A stretch of DNA of 64,000 nt from Paraferrimonas haliotis. Its GTDB lineage: Bacteria > Pseudomonadota > Gammaproteobacteria > Enterobacterales > Shewanellaceae. Every line of letters starts with the position of its first letter. Position 1 is the first letter of the stretch. Below the pieces are notes generated by a model. It had not been told where the DNA came from. It did not search any database and was given only the letters and a program-made list of their open reading frames with translations. The DNA is taken from positions 682,001 to 746,000 of the forward strand of contig NZ_NRRB01000001.1 of NCBI RefSeq assembly GCF_002282895.1. Reading direction: 5' to 3'. Shown here in pieces: positions 54,444 through 62,933 of this stretch. Both the position numbers and the translations under genes were made by a program.

Positions 54444-55908
54444 AGCGCTGCACGCCTTCGTGCTCGCCAGTTACCGCAATCTCTTCTTGCAGCACCTTAT
54501 CTTCATCGCCATGATGCGCATCTTCGGCACCATGCATCCAGTCAACCAGCTTATCCGCCATAAAGTACAGCAGCACACCAGAAACCGTAGCGGTAATCGC
54601 AATACCCGCGAAAATGCCCATCGCATTAGCCAACTGCTCTTCTTGCGAGCCACCGTGGCCAATCAAGGAGCCAACAAAGCCGCCAATGTAGTTCGCCGCA
54701 GCCACAAACAAGAACCACGCGCCCATCATCAAAGAAGCAATACGCAGCGGCGCTAGCTTGGTTACCATAGACAAGCCAATAGGAGACAAGCAAAGCTCAC
54801 CCATGGTGTGGAAGAAGTAAGCACCAACCAGCCACCACATAGAAGACTTAGACGTAGGGTCGCCGTTCATTTCTAGAACCGCACCAATCATGAATAGGAA
54901 ACCAACAGCCAATAGCACAAGACCCATGGCAAATTTCACTGGAGAGTTTGGCTCACGGTCGCCTAAGCGAACCCACACCGAAGCAATCACAGGTGCAAAA
55001 ATAACAATGAACATAGCGTTCAAAGATTGGAACCAAGTGGTCGGTACCTCAAAACCACCAATCATGCGATCGGTAAATTCGTTGGTGAACAAGTTCATCA
55101 AACCACCGGCTTGCTCGAAGCCCGCCCAGAAAATAATGGTGAACAAACCCATTACCATAATCACTTTAATGCGATCACGCTCAACTTGAGTCAAGGGCTC
55201 TTTAGTTACATTTTGATTCGCCGCTTGAGACAGTTTAGCTGCTGGCACACGGCCAATATCGCCTAAATACTTTTGCGCAAATAGGAATTGAATAATGAGC
55301 GACGCAACCATACCGATACCGGCACACACAAAGCCCATTTGGTAGTTGCCATCGTAGGCCGCTACCACAGAGCCAACCACAATACCCGATAGGAAAGCAC
55401 CAACGTTGATACCCATGTAGAAAATGGTGAACGCGCCGTCACGACGATGGTCGCCATCTTCGTACAAATCGCCCACCATAGTAGAAATATTAGGCTTAAA
55501 CAGGCCGTTACCAGCAATCAATACCGCCAGACCTAAGTAAAACACCTCGGTTTCCATACCAGGAACCCAAGCATGCGGCGTACCTAATAAGAATTGACCA
55601 GCGGCCATCAATGCGCCACCAATAATAATGGCTTTACGTTGACCTAAATAATTATCGGCTAACCAACCACCAATCAGCGGCGTTAAGTAAACCAGACCAG
55701 TAAAAATACCATAGAGTTTTAACGCTTCAGCTTGGGTCCAACCAAGACCGTGTCCACCTTGGCTATGTACTTGTCCAACCAAATACAGAACCAAAATCGC
55801 ACGCATTGCGTAGTAAGAAAAACGTTCCCATAGCTCAGTCGTAAAGAGTAAGAACAACCCTTTAGGATGACCCATGAAAGTGCCTTGAGGGGCTTGGGGA
55901 TTCATCAA
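54442..55908 (-). CDS. Proton-dependent oligopeptide transporter (POT/PTR family)
   Basis: A 488-residue peptide:H+ symporter with about 12-14 helices. Motifs are LFTTELWERFSYYAMRAILVLYL (the ExxER motif is ELWERF), GGWLADNYLGQRKAIIIGG, GINVGAFLSGIV and a late GELCLSPIGLSMVTKLAP. It imports di- and tripeptides across the inner membrane. The C-terminus is hydrophilic, rich in His, Glu and Asp (AEDAHHGDED). It has its own promoter region and converges on the RAYT. Confidence 0.94.
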   Translation of the reverse strand: MMNPQAPQGTFMGHPKGLFLLFTTELWERFSYYAMRAILVLYLVGQVHSQGGHGLGWTQAEALKLYGIFTGLVYLTPLIGGWLADNYLGQRKAIIIGGALMAAGQFLLGTPHAWVPGMETEVFYLGLAVLIAGNGLFKPNISTMVGDLYEDGDHRRDGAFTIFYMGINVGAFLSGIVVGSVVAAYDGNYQMGFVCAGIGMVASLIIQFLFAQKYLGDIGRVPAAKLSQAANQNVTKEPLTQVERDRIKVIMVMGLFTIIFWAGFEQAGGLMNLFTNEFTDRMIGGFEVPTTWFQSLNAMFIVIFAPVIASVWVRLGDREPNSPVKFAMGLVLLAVGFLFMIGAVLEMNGDPTSKSSMWWLVGAYFFHTMGELCLSPIGLSMVTKLAPLRIASLMMGAWFLFVAAANYIGGFVGSLIGHGGSQEEQLANAMGIFAGIAITATVSGVLLYFMADKLVDWMHGAEDAHHGDEDKVLQEEIAVTGEHEGVQR

Positions 55909-56357
55909 ATATTACCTTCAATTGTTGATTGATAGCGGCTTATAAACTGCCACTTTTATATAAACGACACATTATATACTCGTATGTTGCCAACAAAGTC
56001 AAATAGGAAGTGCTTAACTGTGGTAGCACCAGTCTTCTCTTAGGGGCATTTGGTAAGCGGCTGCCTAAAATGCAGGCGGAACGTTATTGAACAGCCTGCG
56101 GATTGCAAATGGAATGGCCGTTTAAAAATAAATTGTTCATCGGTAGTATTCATAGTCTTTACAGAACCTGCGCTCCAAGATTAACCGTTGAACAGGTTTG
56201 CTCAACTAACGGAAAGAGATGAATTATGTTACAAGATACTTTCAGTTTGAACAGCCCCGCGGTGCTCCCAAAAATAAACGCGAGCGCCAAAAAACAGCAA
56301 TGGCTGACAGCTAACAGCGCTGATATAATAGCGCCCAGTTCTATAGAAGGAAGTTTT
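55909..56357. other. Intergenic region before rfaH
   Basis: No clear gene apart from a 44-codon in-frame extension of rfaH starting at an ATG at 56226, which follows GGAAAGAG. The first part should hold the divergent promoters of the POT gene and rfaH; I see no outstanding operator. Confidence 0.5.
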
Positions 56358-56855
56358 ATGAATTGGTACCTCGTTTACAGCAAGCCAAAATCTGAGCAGC
56401 GTGCCAAAGAAAACCTAGAAGCCCAACAGCTTGAAGTTTACTTACCTACGCTCACCAGAAAAAAGCGCTTGAAGAGTGTAACCAAATCAGTCACTGAAAC
56501 TCTATTCCCGGGTTATCTGTTTGTTCGATTCGACCCCGAACAATTTTCAGTACGCACTATTAAAAACACCCGCGGTGTTGCCAGTGTCGTGCAATTTGGT
56601 AGTTGCCTTCAACAGGTGCCTGAACAGGCAATTCAAGCCATCAAGTGTAAGCTTCTAGATCAACCTCAACAATTCGTTTCGACGGCTGAAACATTCAATT
56701 CTGGTGATAATGTCGAAGTCACCGAAGGGCCATTTGCTCACTTAAACGCCATCTACGACATTGAAAGTGGCGAGCAGCGGTGCTTTGTGCTCTTAGAGAT
56801 GATGGGCAATCAACATCGAATTGAACTGGCACAAGATCACATTCGAAAGGCTTAG
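56358..56855 (+). CDS. rfaH: Transcription antiterminator RfaH
   Basis: A NusG paralogue of 165 residues from MNWYLVYSKPKSEQRAKENL, with GAAGGAAG upstream. The N-terminal NGN domain includes LFPGYLFVRFDPE and TRGVASVVQFG; the C-terminal KOW-like domain follows GDNVEVTEGPF. RfaH is recruited at ops elements and suppresses polarity in long cell-surface operons. An ops-like element lies 2.1 kb downstream before wza, supporting a local target. The frame is open to an ATG at 56226 with its own purine-rich site, so a 44-residue-longer form cannot be excluded. Confidence 0.9.
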   Translation: MNWYLVYSKPKSEQRAKENLEAQQLEVYLPTLTRKKRLKSVTKSVTETLFPGYLFVRFDPEQFSVRTIKNTRGVASVVQFGSCLQQVPEQAIQAIKCKLLDQPQQFVSTAETFNSGDNVEVTEGPFAHLNAIYDIESGEQRCFVLLEMMGNQHRIELAQDHIRKA

Positions 56856-57106
56856 TTGTAGTGGTAAGTTTGATTTCGGTCGATTCAGTCCATTTATAAT
56901 GCTATAGCCCTCGAAAATTGCACAGATCACAAAAAGCTCAACACACTTTTAGCATTTTGTTGATGAATACCGCATATCTTCGAAACACTGACGCCAAATC
57001 TGCCCACAGCTACAAAATTGAGATCTCACCCTCAATTTGTCTCGTCACGTAGGCGTATACTCACCGCCTTTCCATAGCCACGCTAACGAAATATTGAAGT
57101 ATTAAA

Positions 57107-57928
57107 ATGACAGTATTAATGGGATTTACATCCAACCACACAAGCTCGAACGCCGCTTCAAATCGAACAACTAGAAGCAAGCCTATTAGCGCGTTAAACG
57201 CCGTTCGAAACACACTGCGTTTACCTGTGTTGACCAGCATTCCATTCTCAGCACAATACTTCAATGCTACCCGTGCACGAAAATATAGCATGCAATACAA
57301 CGGCTTAATAACCGATGACTGTCAGTTAGAAGCGCCAACGGCAAACGCCATCAGCGAGCTTGCCCAACAGCTACACGGTAGCCTAAGCGACCAGCTACAA
57401 TCATTGTGCATAACGGGTGTCGGAAACAAAGCCGGTCGCAGTTCCATAGCCATGCTACTGGCCAACGAACTCACAAAATACGATCTTAAAATACTGCTTG
57501 TTAACGGCGACTTAGACAAATGCATGCTGCGTACCTACGTAGGTAAACAGCGCCATGTGGGCTTAGCAGAGGTAGTAGCAAGCAACCAAAACCTCAGCAC
57601 CGCCATTCAGCCTACAAGCGCAGAAAACCTCGATTTCCTGTCCCGTGGAAATCCCATAGCCGATCGACTAATGCGCAATGAGGTATTCGATCAACAACAG
57701 TGGTTAGCGCAAGCAACGCAAACCTACGATCTTGTAATTGTAGACGCCGCACCGTTTAATAAAACAACCAGCGACAATGACCGAGCCATAGTAGACGCCT
57801 GTGATGCCAACGTGCTGGTGGTTAATCAACAACACTTTGGAGCTTGGTCAAAATTAGCACTCAGCAATACAATTGGAGCGTTAAAAAGCCGCTCCCTTGG
57901 GTATGTACTAAACCAATCCAGCAATTAG
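57107..57928 (+). CDS. Degenerate CpsD/BY-kinase-like P-loop protein
   Basis: The 273-residue product has an N-terminal Ser/Asn-rich part and then a Rossmann-like domain arranged as in polysaccharide BY-kinases and ParA-like ATPases. The Walker A position reads GVGNKAGRSSIAMLLANEL, without the usual GKS/GKT lysine; Walker A' is ILLVNGDLDK and Walker B is LVIVDAAP. There is no C-terminal tyrosine cluster and no membrane segment. It is probably a catalytically impaired partner or regulator of the Wzc system downstream. It stands alone between rfaH and a hydrolase gene. Confidence 0.65.
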   Translation: MTVLMGFTSNHTSSNAASNRTTRSKPISALNAVRNTLRLPVLTSIPFSAQYFNATRARKYSMQYNGLITDDCQLEAPTANAISELAQQLHGSLSDQLQSLCITGVGNKAGRSSIAMLLANELTKYDLKILLVNGDLDKCMLRTYVGKQRHVGLAEVVASNQNLSTAIQPTSAENLDFLSRGNPIADRLMRNEVFDQQQWLAQATQTYDLVIVDAAPFNKTTSDNDRAIVDACDANVLVVNQQHFGAWSKLALSNTIGALKSRSLGYVLNQSSN

Positions 57929-58027
57929 TTGCTAACTCGATGGTACTCACTGAGTTTTCTTAGCTAATTAAAGCAGAGGTTGATAAACTGTGCACGGCTC
58001 AATAGCAAATACATACAAGGATTGTTG

Positions 58028-58861
58028 ATGAAAAAGCTGGCCATTATTACTCTGCACGGAATGGGTAATCACACCCAAGGGTACGAGCAAGCCTTCCAAC
58101 AGGCACTCACCGCACAGGTAAGCGATACCCTAGGACAACGAACAGCCCAACAGCTGGAGTTTATTCCAGTCACCTATGGACCCATTTTGCAGCAACCGCA
58201 AGATGCGCTGTGGCAAGCCATGCTCCAAGAGCCAAGCAACAATCTCGATTACCAGTCGCTTAGAGAGTTCCTGCTATACGGCCTAGGTGACGCCGGCTCG
58301 CTGGCCTACAGCGCCCATCGCCAGCCGCAAAAATACTTAGCGGTGCAAGAAACCATAGTAGCAGCGCTCACCCGAGCCTTTGAAACGCTAAGGTCGCCGG
58401 ATAAACCGCTTAACCCAAATAAACCCGTTATTCTTGTGGCCCACTCCTTAGGCTGCCAAGTGTTGGCCAATTACCTATGGGACGTGCAACACAAGCGTTA
58501 TTTATGTGACGCCTACAGTCAAGCCAACCCGCAGCTGTGCGAATTTTTAAAGCTGTCGTCTGCCATAGGCTTGGTTACGCTGGGCTGCAATATTCCGCTG
58601 TTTACCGCCGGGCTTGATGAACGCCGTTGTTTTAATAAACCAAATGCCGATTTCCAGTGGCTTAATATTTACGACCCCGACGACGTTTTAGGGTGGCCAT
58701 TAAAGCAACTTGGGCCAAGCTTCGAATGGGTGCAAGATAAGCCTTTGCAAGTGGGAAACTTACTGTCCGGTTGGACGCCCCTTAGCCACAGCGCTTATTG
58801 GAATGACAAAAAGGTGTTGGCAAGCATAACGCCGCTCATAAAACAAGCCCTCACAGGCTAA
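58028..58861 (+). CDS. Alpha/beta hydrolase, lipase-like
   Basis: A 277-residue cytosolic protein starting MKKLAIITLHGMGNHTQGY. It has the oxyanion-loop HGMGNH and the nucleophile elbow VAHSLGCQVLANYLW (Ser about residue 140). Candidate acid and base residues lie in DPDDVLGWP and the late LSHSAYW. There is no signal peptide. I cannot name a substrate; similar proteins are annotated as predicted lipases or esterases. It lies between the P-loop gene and the ops/wza promoter region. Confidence 0.75.
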   Translation: MKKLAIITLHGMGNHTQGYEQAFQQALTAQVSDTLGQRTAQQLEFIPVTYGPILQQPQDALWQAMLQEPSNNLDYQSLREFLLYGLGDAGSLAYSAHRQPQKYLAVQETIVAALTRAFETLRSPDKPLNPNKPVILVAHSLGCQVLANYLWDVQHKRYLCDAYSQANPQLCEFLKLSSAIGLVTLGCNIPLFTAGLDERRCFNKPNADFQWLNIYDPDDVLGWPLKQLGPSFEWVQDKPLQVGNLLSGWTPLSHSAYWNDKKVLASITPLIKQALTG

Positions 58862-58982
58862 GTTTGCGGAAAAACGATAACCCAGCTAAACCTGCGTAAG
58901 TTTTTTGCAAATAGCGGAATTTAGCCAATACTTACACCGGAAATTAGTATAAAATACCGCGGCATTTGGATTGAGTTCCAAG

Positions 58983-58994
58983 GGCGGAAGCGTG
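58983..58994 (+). promoter_or_regulatory. ops element (RfaH recruitment site)
   Basis: GGCGGAAGCGTG differs from the ops consensus GGCGGTAGCGTG at one base. The preceding CCAAG also resembles the JUMPstart context. It lies about 80 bp before the wza start, in the leader of the polysaccharide operon, and rfaH is 2.1 kb upstream. RfaH loading here is inferred. Confidence 0.82.
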
Positions 58995-59074
58995 TCAAAA
59001 TACATAGGTTCTCGGTGCACACACAATCTTGCGCACAGATTCAAACAGGTTTTAAAATCCAGGTTTTACTATCA

Positions 59075-60214
59075 ATGCATAACAACAACGCAAAGTTTTC
59101 ATCGTTAACTAAACGGTTGGCGATTGCTGTAGGCTTTAGTTTACTCGCCGGTTGCACAGTCATGCCCGGCGGCCATGTAAAAGGCGAGCGAGATGACTCC
59201 ATTAACATGGACAAGGTTAAAATAACCACGCTTACCAACGACACCATTGCCCAGCTTAATGGTCAATTCGAGTCCAACTCTCCCGAACGCATCAGCGTTA
59301 AACTCGAACAACAACTGGAAAGCTACCAATATCGCATTGGCGTGGGTGATGTGTTAAGTATCATTGTGTGGGATCACCCAGAGCTCACCACCCCAGCAGG
59401 TCAGTTCCGTGACGCCGCTGCAACCGGTAATCCAGTTCGCGCTAACGGTACCATTTTCTACCCCTATGCGGGTAACGTAAAAGTTGTGGGCAAAACCGCT
59501 CCCGAAGTGCGCTTGCTGCTTACCAAAGCGCTTAGCAAAACCATTCAATCTCCTCAGGTTGACGTATCCGTAGCGGCGTTTCAAAGCCAAAAGGTATACA
59601 TGACCGGTGAAGTACAGCAAAGTGGCGTGCAACCCATAACGAACGTGCCCCTTACATTGCTCGACGCCATCAACAACGCCGGAGGCCTTACCGAAACCGC
59701 CGATTGGCGCAACGTCACCTTAACCCGTTACGGCAACGACGGCAGCGAAGATAAAACCATAGACTTGCATGCGCTCTATCAAAAAGGCGAACTAAGCCAA
59801 AACACGCTGTTGCGTCATAACGACGTAATTCACGTGGCGCGTAACGATGCGTTAAATGTATTTGTTATGGGTGAAATTAAAGAGCCAGACACACTGGTGA
59901 TGAACCGTAACGGCATGAGCCTAGCCCAAGCGCTAAGCAGTGCGGGGGGCATCAACGAAGGCACCGCCGATGCAACTGGTATATTCGTACTTAGAGCCGG
60001 CGAGCAAGACATCACCGACGTTTATCAGCTCAATGCGCAAAATGCGGTAGCCATGGTACTGGCCGCTAAGTTCCAACTGCAACCAAACGACGTGGTGTAC
60101 GTAACTGCCGCGCCAATCGCTCGTTGGAATCGCATTATTACCCAGTTAGCGCCTACAGCGCTCATGCTTAAGAATATTAGCGACATTGATAAAATTTACA
60201 GCACCAGCAATTAA
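59075..60214 (+). CDS. wza: Polysaccharide export lipoprotein Wza
   Basis: About 380 residues from MHNNNAKFSSLTKRL, with a lipoprotein signal (lipobox LAGC). It has the poly-export domain (YRIGVGDVLSIIVWDHPELTTPAG, YPYAGNVKVVGKT) and two or three SLBB repeats (VYMTGEVQQSGVQPI, VFVMGEIKEPDTLVM). It forms the octameric outer-membrane channel for capsule or exopolysaccharide. The frame is open to a GTG at 59015, but only the ATG at 59075 gives a proper signal. First gene of wza-wzb-wzc. Confidence 0.94.
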   Translation: MHNNNAKFSSLTKRLAIAVGFSLLAGCTVMPGGHVKGERDDSINMDKVKITTLTNDTIAQLNGQFESNSPERISVKLEQQLESYQYRIGVGDVLSIIVWDHPELTTPAGQFRDAAATGNPVRANGTIFYPYAGNVKVVGKTAPEVRLLLTKALSKTIQSPQVDVSVAAFQSQKVYMTGEVQQSGVQPITNVPLTLLDAINNAGGLTETADWRNVTLTRYGNDGSEDKTIDLHALYQKGELSQNTLLRHNDVIHVARNDALNVFVMGEIKEPDTLVMNRNGMSLAQALSSAGGINEGTADATGIFVLRAGEQDITDVYQLNAQNAVAMVLAAKFQLQPNDVVYVTAAPIARWNRIITQLAPTALMLKNISDIDKIYSTSN

Positions 60215-60228
60215 AGGGAGGTTTGCGC

Positions 60229-60672
60229 ATGTTTAATAACATTCTAGTGGTATGCGTGGGTAACATTTGCCGAAGCCCAACCGCCGAAAAGTTGCTGCAG
60301 CTGTATTTGCCTAACAAGCACGTGTTCAGCGCCGGCATTGCCAATAAAAAGTCTGGCTTAACCGGCAAGGGCATCGAAGAAAACGCATTAGCCCTGTTGC
60401 AGCAAAAAGAACCCAACGCCAATACCGAGCACAGCGCACAGCAACTCAGCAGCGAACTCATTCGTCAAGCGGATTTGATTTTAGTAATGGAGCAAGGGCA
60501 CGTAACTGCGGTAAACCAGCGCTACCCTCAAGCCAGCGGAAAAACCATGCTGCTGGGCAAGTGGGATAACAACGCCGAAGTACCCGACCCCTACCGAAAA
60601 AGCCAAGAAGCGTTTGATTTCGCCTACCAAGAAATCGAAAAACACTGCAAAGCTTGGTCTGAAAAGCTTTAA
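60229..60672 (+). CDS. wzb: Low-molecular-weight protein tyrosine phosphatase Wzb
   Basis: A 147-residue LMW-PTP with the active-site loop VCVGNICRSPTAE (Cys-x5-Arg) and the general acid in VPDPYRKS. It dephosphorylates the tyrosine cluster of Wzc, and this cycle is needed for polysaccharide assembly. GGGAGG lies ten bases before the ATG at 60229; an in-frame TTG two codons earlier is less likely. Confidence 0.95.
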   Translation: MFNNILVVCVGNICRSPTAEKLLQLYLPNKHVFSAGIANKKSGLTGKGIEENALALLQQKEPNANTEHSAQQLSSELIRQADLILVMEQGHVTAVNQRYPQASGKTMLLGKWDNNAEVPDPYRKSQEAFDFAYQEIEKHCKAWSEKL

Positions 60673-60722
60673 TTGCTCATCTCACTTGTTAACTAACCAA
60701 ATTTAAAGAGACAGCCAACTCT

Positions 60723-62918
60723 ATGACTGCCACTAACAACTCCAACAAAGTTAACCAAACCGATCCCGATGTAATTGATTTAGGAAAATTGCTGGGATTA
60801 CTCATCGACGGACGTTGGACCATTATCATCACCACCGCCATTTTCGCAGCCATTGCGGTGTTTTATGCCATAACCGCCACGCCGGTATACAAAGCCGATG
60901 CCCTTATTCAAGTCGAAGATAAAAAGGGTGGACTACCTGGCTTGGGTGAGTTGGGTGATATGTTCGCCAGCGACAGTTCCGGAGCCACGGAAATCGAGCT
61001 CATTAAGTCGCGCAACATCCTTGGCAAAGCGGTGGACGACTTAAACCTCACCATTAAAGCTGAGCCTAAAGTGTGGCCAATAATTGGCAAATATTTAGAG
61101 CGTCGCAAACAGGTGCCCAGTTTTGCGGCCAATAGCGCAAGCACAGACAACGCGGAGCAAGCACGAGTCATTAAAGTTGCCAAGCTTGAAGTACCTAATT
61201 TTTTATTAGGTGAGCCGCTGCAGCTGATTTACCAAGGCAACAATCAATTTAAGCTGTATCATGATGATATCTTAATTTTATCCGGCAGCACTCACGAACT
61301 GCTAAAAAGCGGTGATGGCAGCGTGAGTATTCTAGTTACCGACATTAGCGGCGTCGCTGGCAGCGAATTTAGCATAACCAAAAATGCTCGCATTGCTGCT
61401 ATTCGTAGCTTACTGGATAATTTATCCGTTTCTGAGCGTGGTAAGCAATCTGGAATTTTGTCTCTAGCGCTAGAAGGCACCGATCGTCAGTTAACCCTTG
61501 CCACACTAAACAGCGTTGCTAAGCATTATGTACTGCAAAACGTGCAACGCACCTCGGCACAAGCTCAACAAAGCTTAGATTTCTTAAAGAAACAACTGCC
61601 CGAACTAAAGCAAAAACTAGATGCATCGGAAGACGCCTTAAACGATTACCGCTTGGCCAATCAGTCGGTAGACTTGTCCTTAGAAACCCAGTCCATGCTG
61701 CAACAAATGGTGGATTTGGAATCGCGCATCTCTGAGCTTGCTTTTTCCGAGGCCGACATTGCTAGGCGTTTTACCCCAGAGCACCCGAACTACATTGCCT
61801 TTAAGCGCAAACAAAAAGAGTTACTGGAAGAGCGCGATCGCTTAGCCGACCAAACTCATGCATTGCCAAAAACTCAGCAAGAAGTGTTGCGCTTAACCCG
61901 TGACGTTGAAGTAAACCAACAAATTTACTTGGCGCTACTTAATAACGTGCAAGAGCTTAACGTGGCCAAAGCCGGCACTGTAGGCAACGTGCGCCTTATT
62001 GACACCGCAGAGCTTGCTGAATTTCCGGTTAAGCCGAAAAAGCCTTTGATTGCAGTGTTAGGCACCATGCTAGGTGGCATGCTGTCGGTGGCATTCGTGC
62101 TGCTGCGTGCAGCCTTTAATCGCGGCGTTACCAACCCAGAAGAGTTGGAAGAGATTGGCCTTAACGTATACGCCTCTATTCCGTATTCCGAATCCTTTGG
62201 TAAGCGTTTTAAGGCGTCTAAACGTAAAAACGCTAAGCCACAAAGTTTGTTATTGGCGCACTACGACCCAACCGACTTAGCCATTGAAGCCATTCGCTCC
62301 CTTAGAACCTCGTTGCACTTTGCCATGATGGACGCAACCAACAACGTGATTATGCTCTCGGGCCCCAGCCCAGAGATTGGTAAGTCATTTGTTTCTGCTA
62401 ACTTAGCCACCTCATTAGCGCAAAGCGGCCAAAAAGTGCTGATCGTAGATGCAGACTTACGTAAAGGCTATATGCAAAAGCTGTTTGGCCTAACTTGGGA
62501 CGACGGCCTTTCTGACCTTTTATGCGGCGATTTAAGCTTAGATAAAGTAATCAAGAAAACCGAAGTAGAAGGGCTCGACTTTATTAGTCGTGGGCAAGTG
62601 CCACCGAACCCTGCGGAGCTGTTAATGCATAAAAACTTTACCGAGTTTATGGAAACCGTATCCAAGCAATACGACATTGTACTCATTGATACGCCACCTA
62701 TTTTAGCGGTAACCGATGCGGGCATTGTAGGCAAGCATTGCGGCACGAACTTGCTCGTGACACGATTTGGGGTAAACCCAATAAAACAAATCGAAGTGAC
62801 CGCGCGCCGCTTCGAGCAATCGGGTGTTGAAATTAAAGGCGTTATCTTTAATGGCGTGATAAAAACCGCAGCAGGTAAAGGTGATGAATATGGTTACTAC
62901 AGTTATGAGTATAAGTAA
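60723..62918 (+). CDS. wzc: Tyrosine-protein kinase / chain-length regulator Wzc
   Basis: The 731-residue BY-kinase has an N-terminal Wzz domain (DLGKLLGLLIDGRWTIII, first TM), a long periplasmic coiled-coil region (about residues 265-400), a second TM with a Pro-rich motif (FPVKPKKPLIAVLGTMLGGM), and the kinase domain: SGPSPEIGKSFVSANLA (Walker A), VLIVDADLRKG (Walker A'), IVLIDTPP (Walker B). The tail GDEYGYYSYEYK holds five tyrosines as the autophosphorylation cluster. It controls polymer length and export with Wza and Wzb. Confidence 0.96.
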   Translation: MTATNNSNKVNQTDPDVIDLGKLLGLLIDGRWTIIITTAIFAAIAVFYAITATPVYKADALIQVEDKKGGLPGLGELGDMFASDSSGATEIELIKSRNILGKAVDDLNLTIKAEPKVWPIIGKYLERRKQVPSFAANSASTDNAEQARVIKVAKLEVPNFLLGEPLQLIYQGNNQFKLYHDDILILSGSTHELLKSGDGSVSILVTDISGVAGSEFSITKNARIAAIRSLLDNLSVSERGKQSGILSLALEGTDRQLTLATLNSVAKHYVLQNVQRTSAQAQQSLDFLKKQLPELKQKLDASEDALNDYRLANQSVDLSLETQSMLQQMVDLESRISELAFSEADIARRFTPEHPNYIAFKRKQKELLEERDRLADQTHALPKTQQEVLRLTRDVEVNQQIYLALLNNVQELNVAKAGTVGNVRLIDTAELAEFPVKPKKPLIAVLGTMLGGMLSVAFVLLRAAFNRGVTNPEELEEIGLNVYASIPYSESFGKRFKASKRKNAKPQSLLLAHYDPTDLAIEAIRSLRTSLHFAMMDATNNVIMLSGPSPEIGKSFVSANLATSLAQSGQKVLIVDADLRKGYMQKLFGLTWDDGLSDLLCGDLSLDKVIKKTEVEGLDFISRGQVPPNPAELLMHKNFTEFMETVSKQYDIVLIDTPPILAVTDAGIVGKHCGTNLLVTRFGVNPIKQIEVTARRFEQSGVEIKGVIFNGVIKTAAGKGDEYGYYSYEYK

Positions 62919-62933
62919 GGCTTAAGCAATTCA

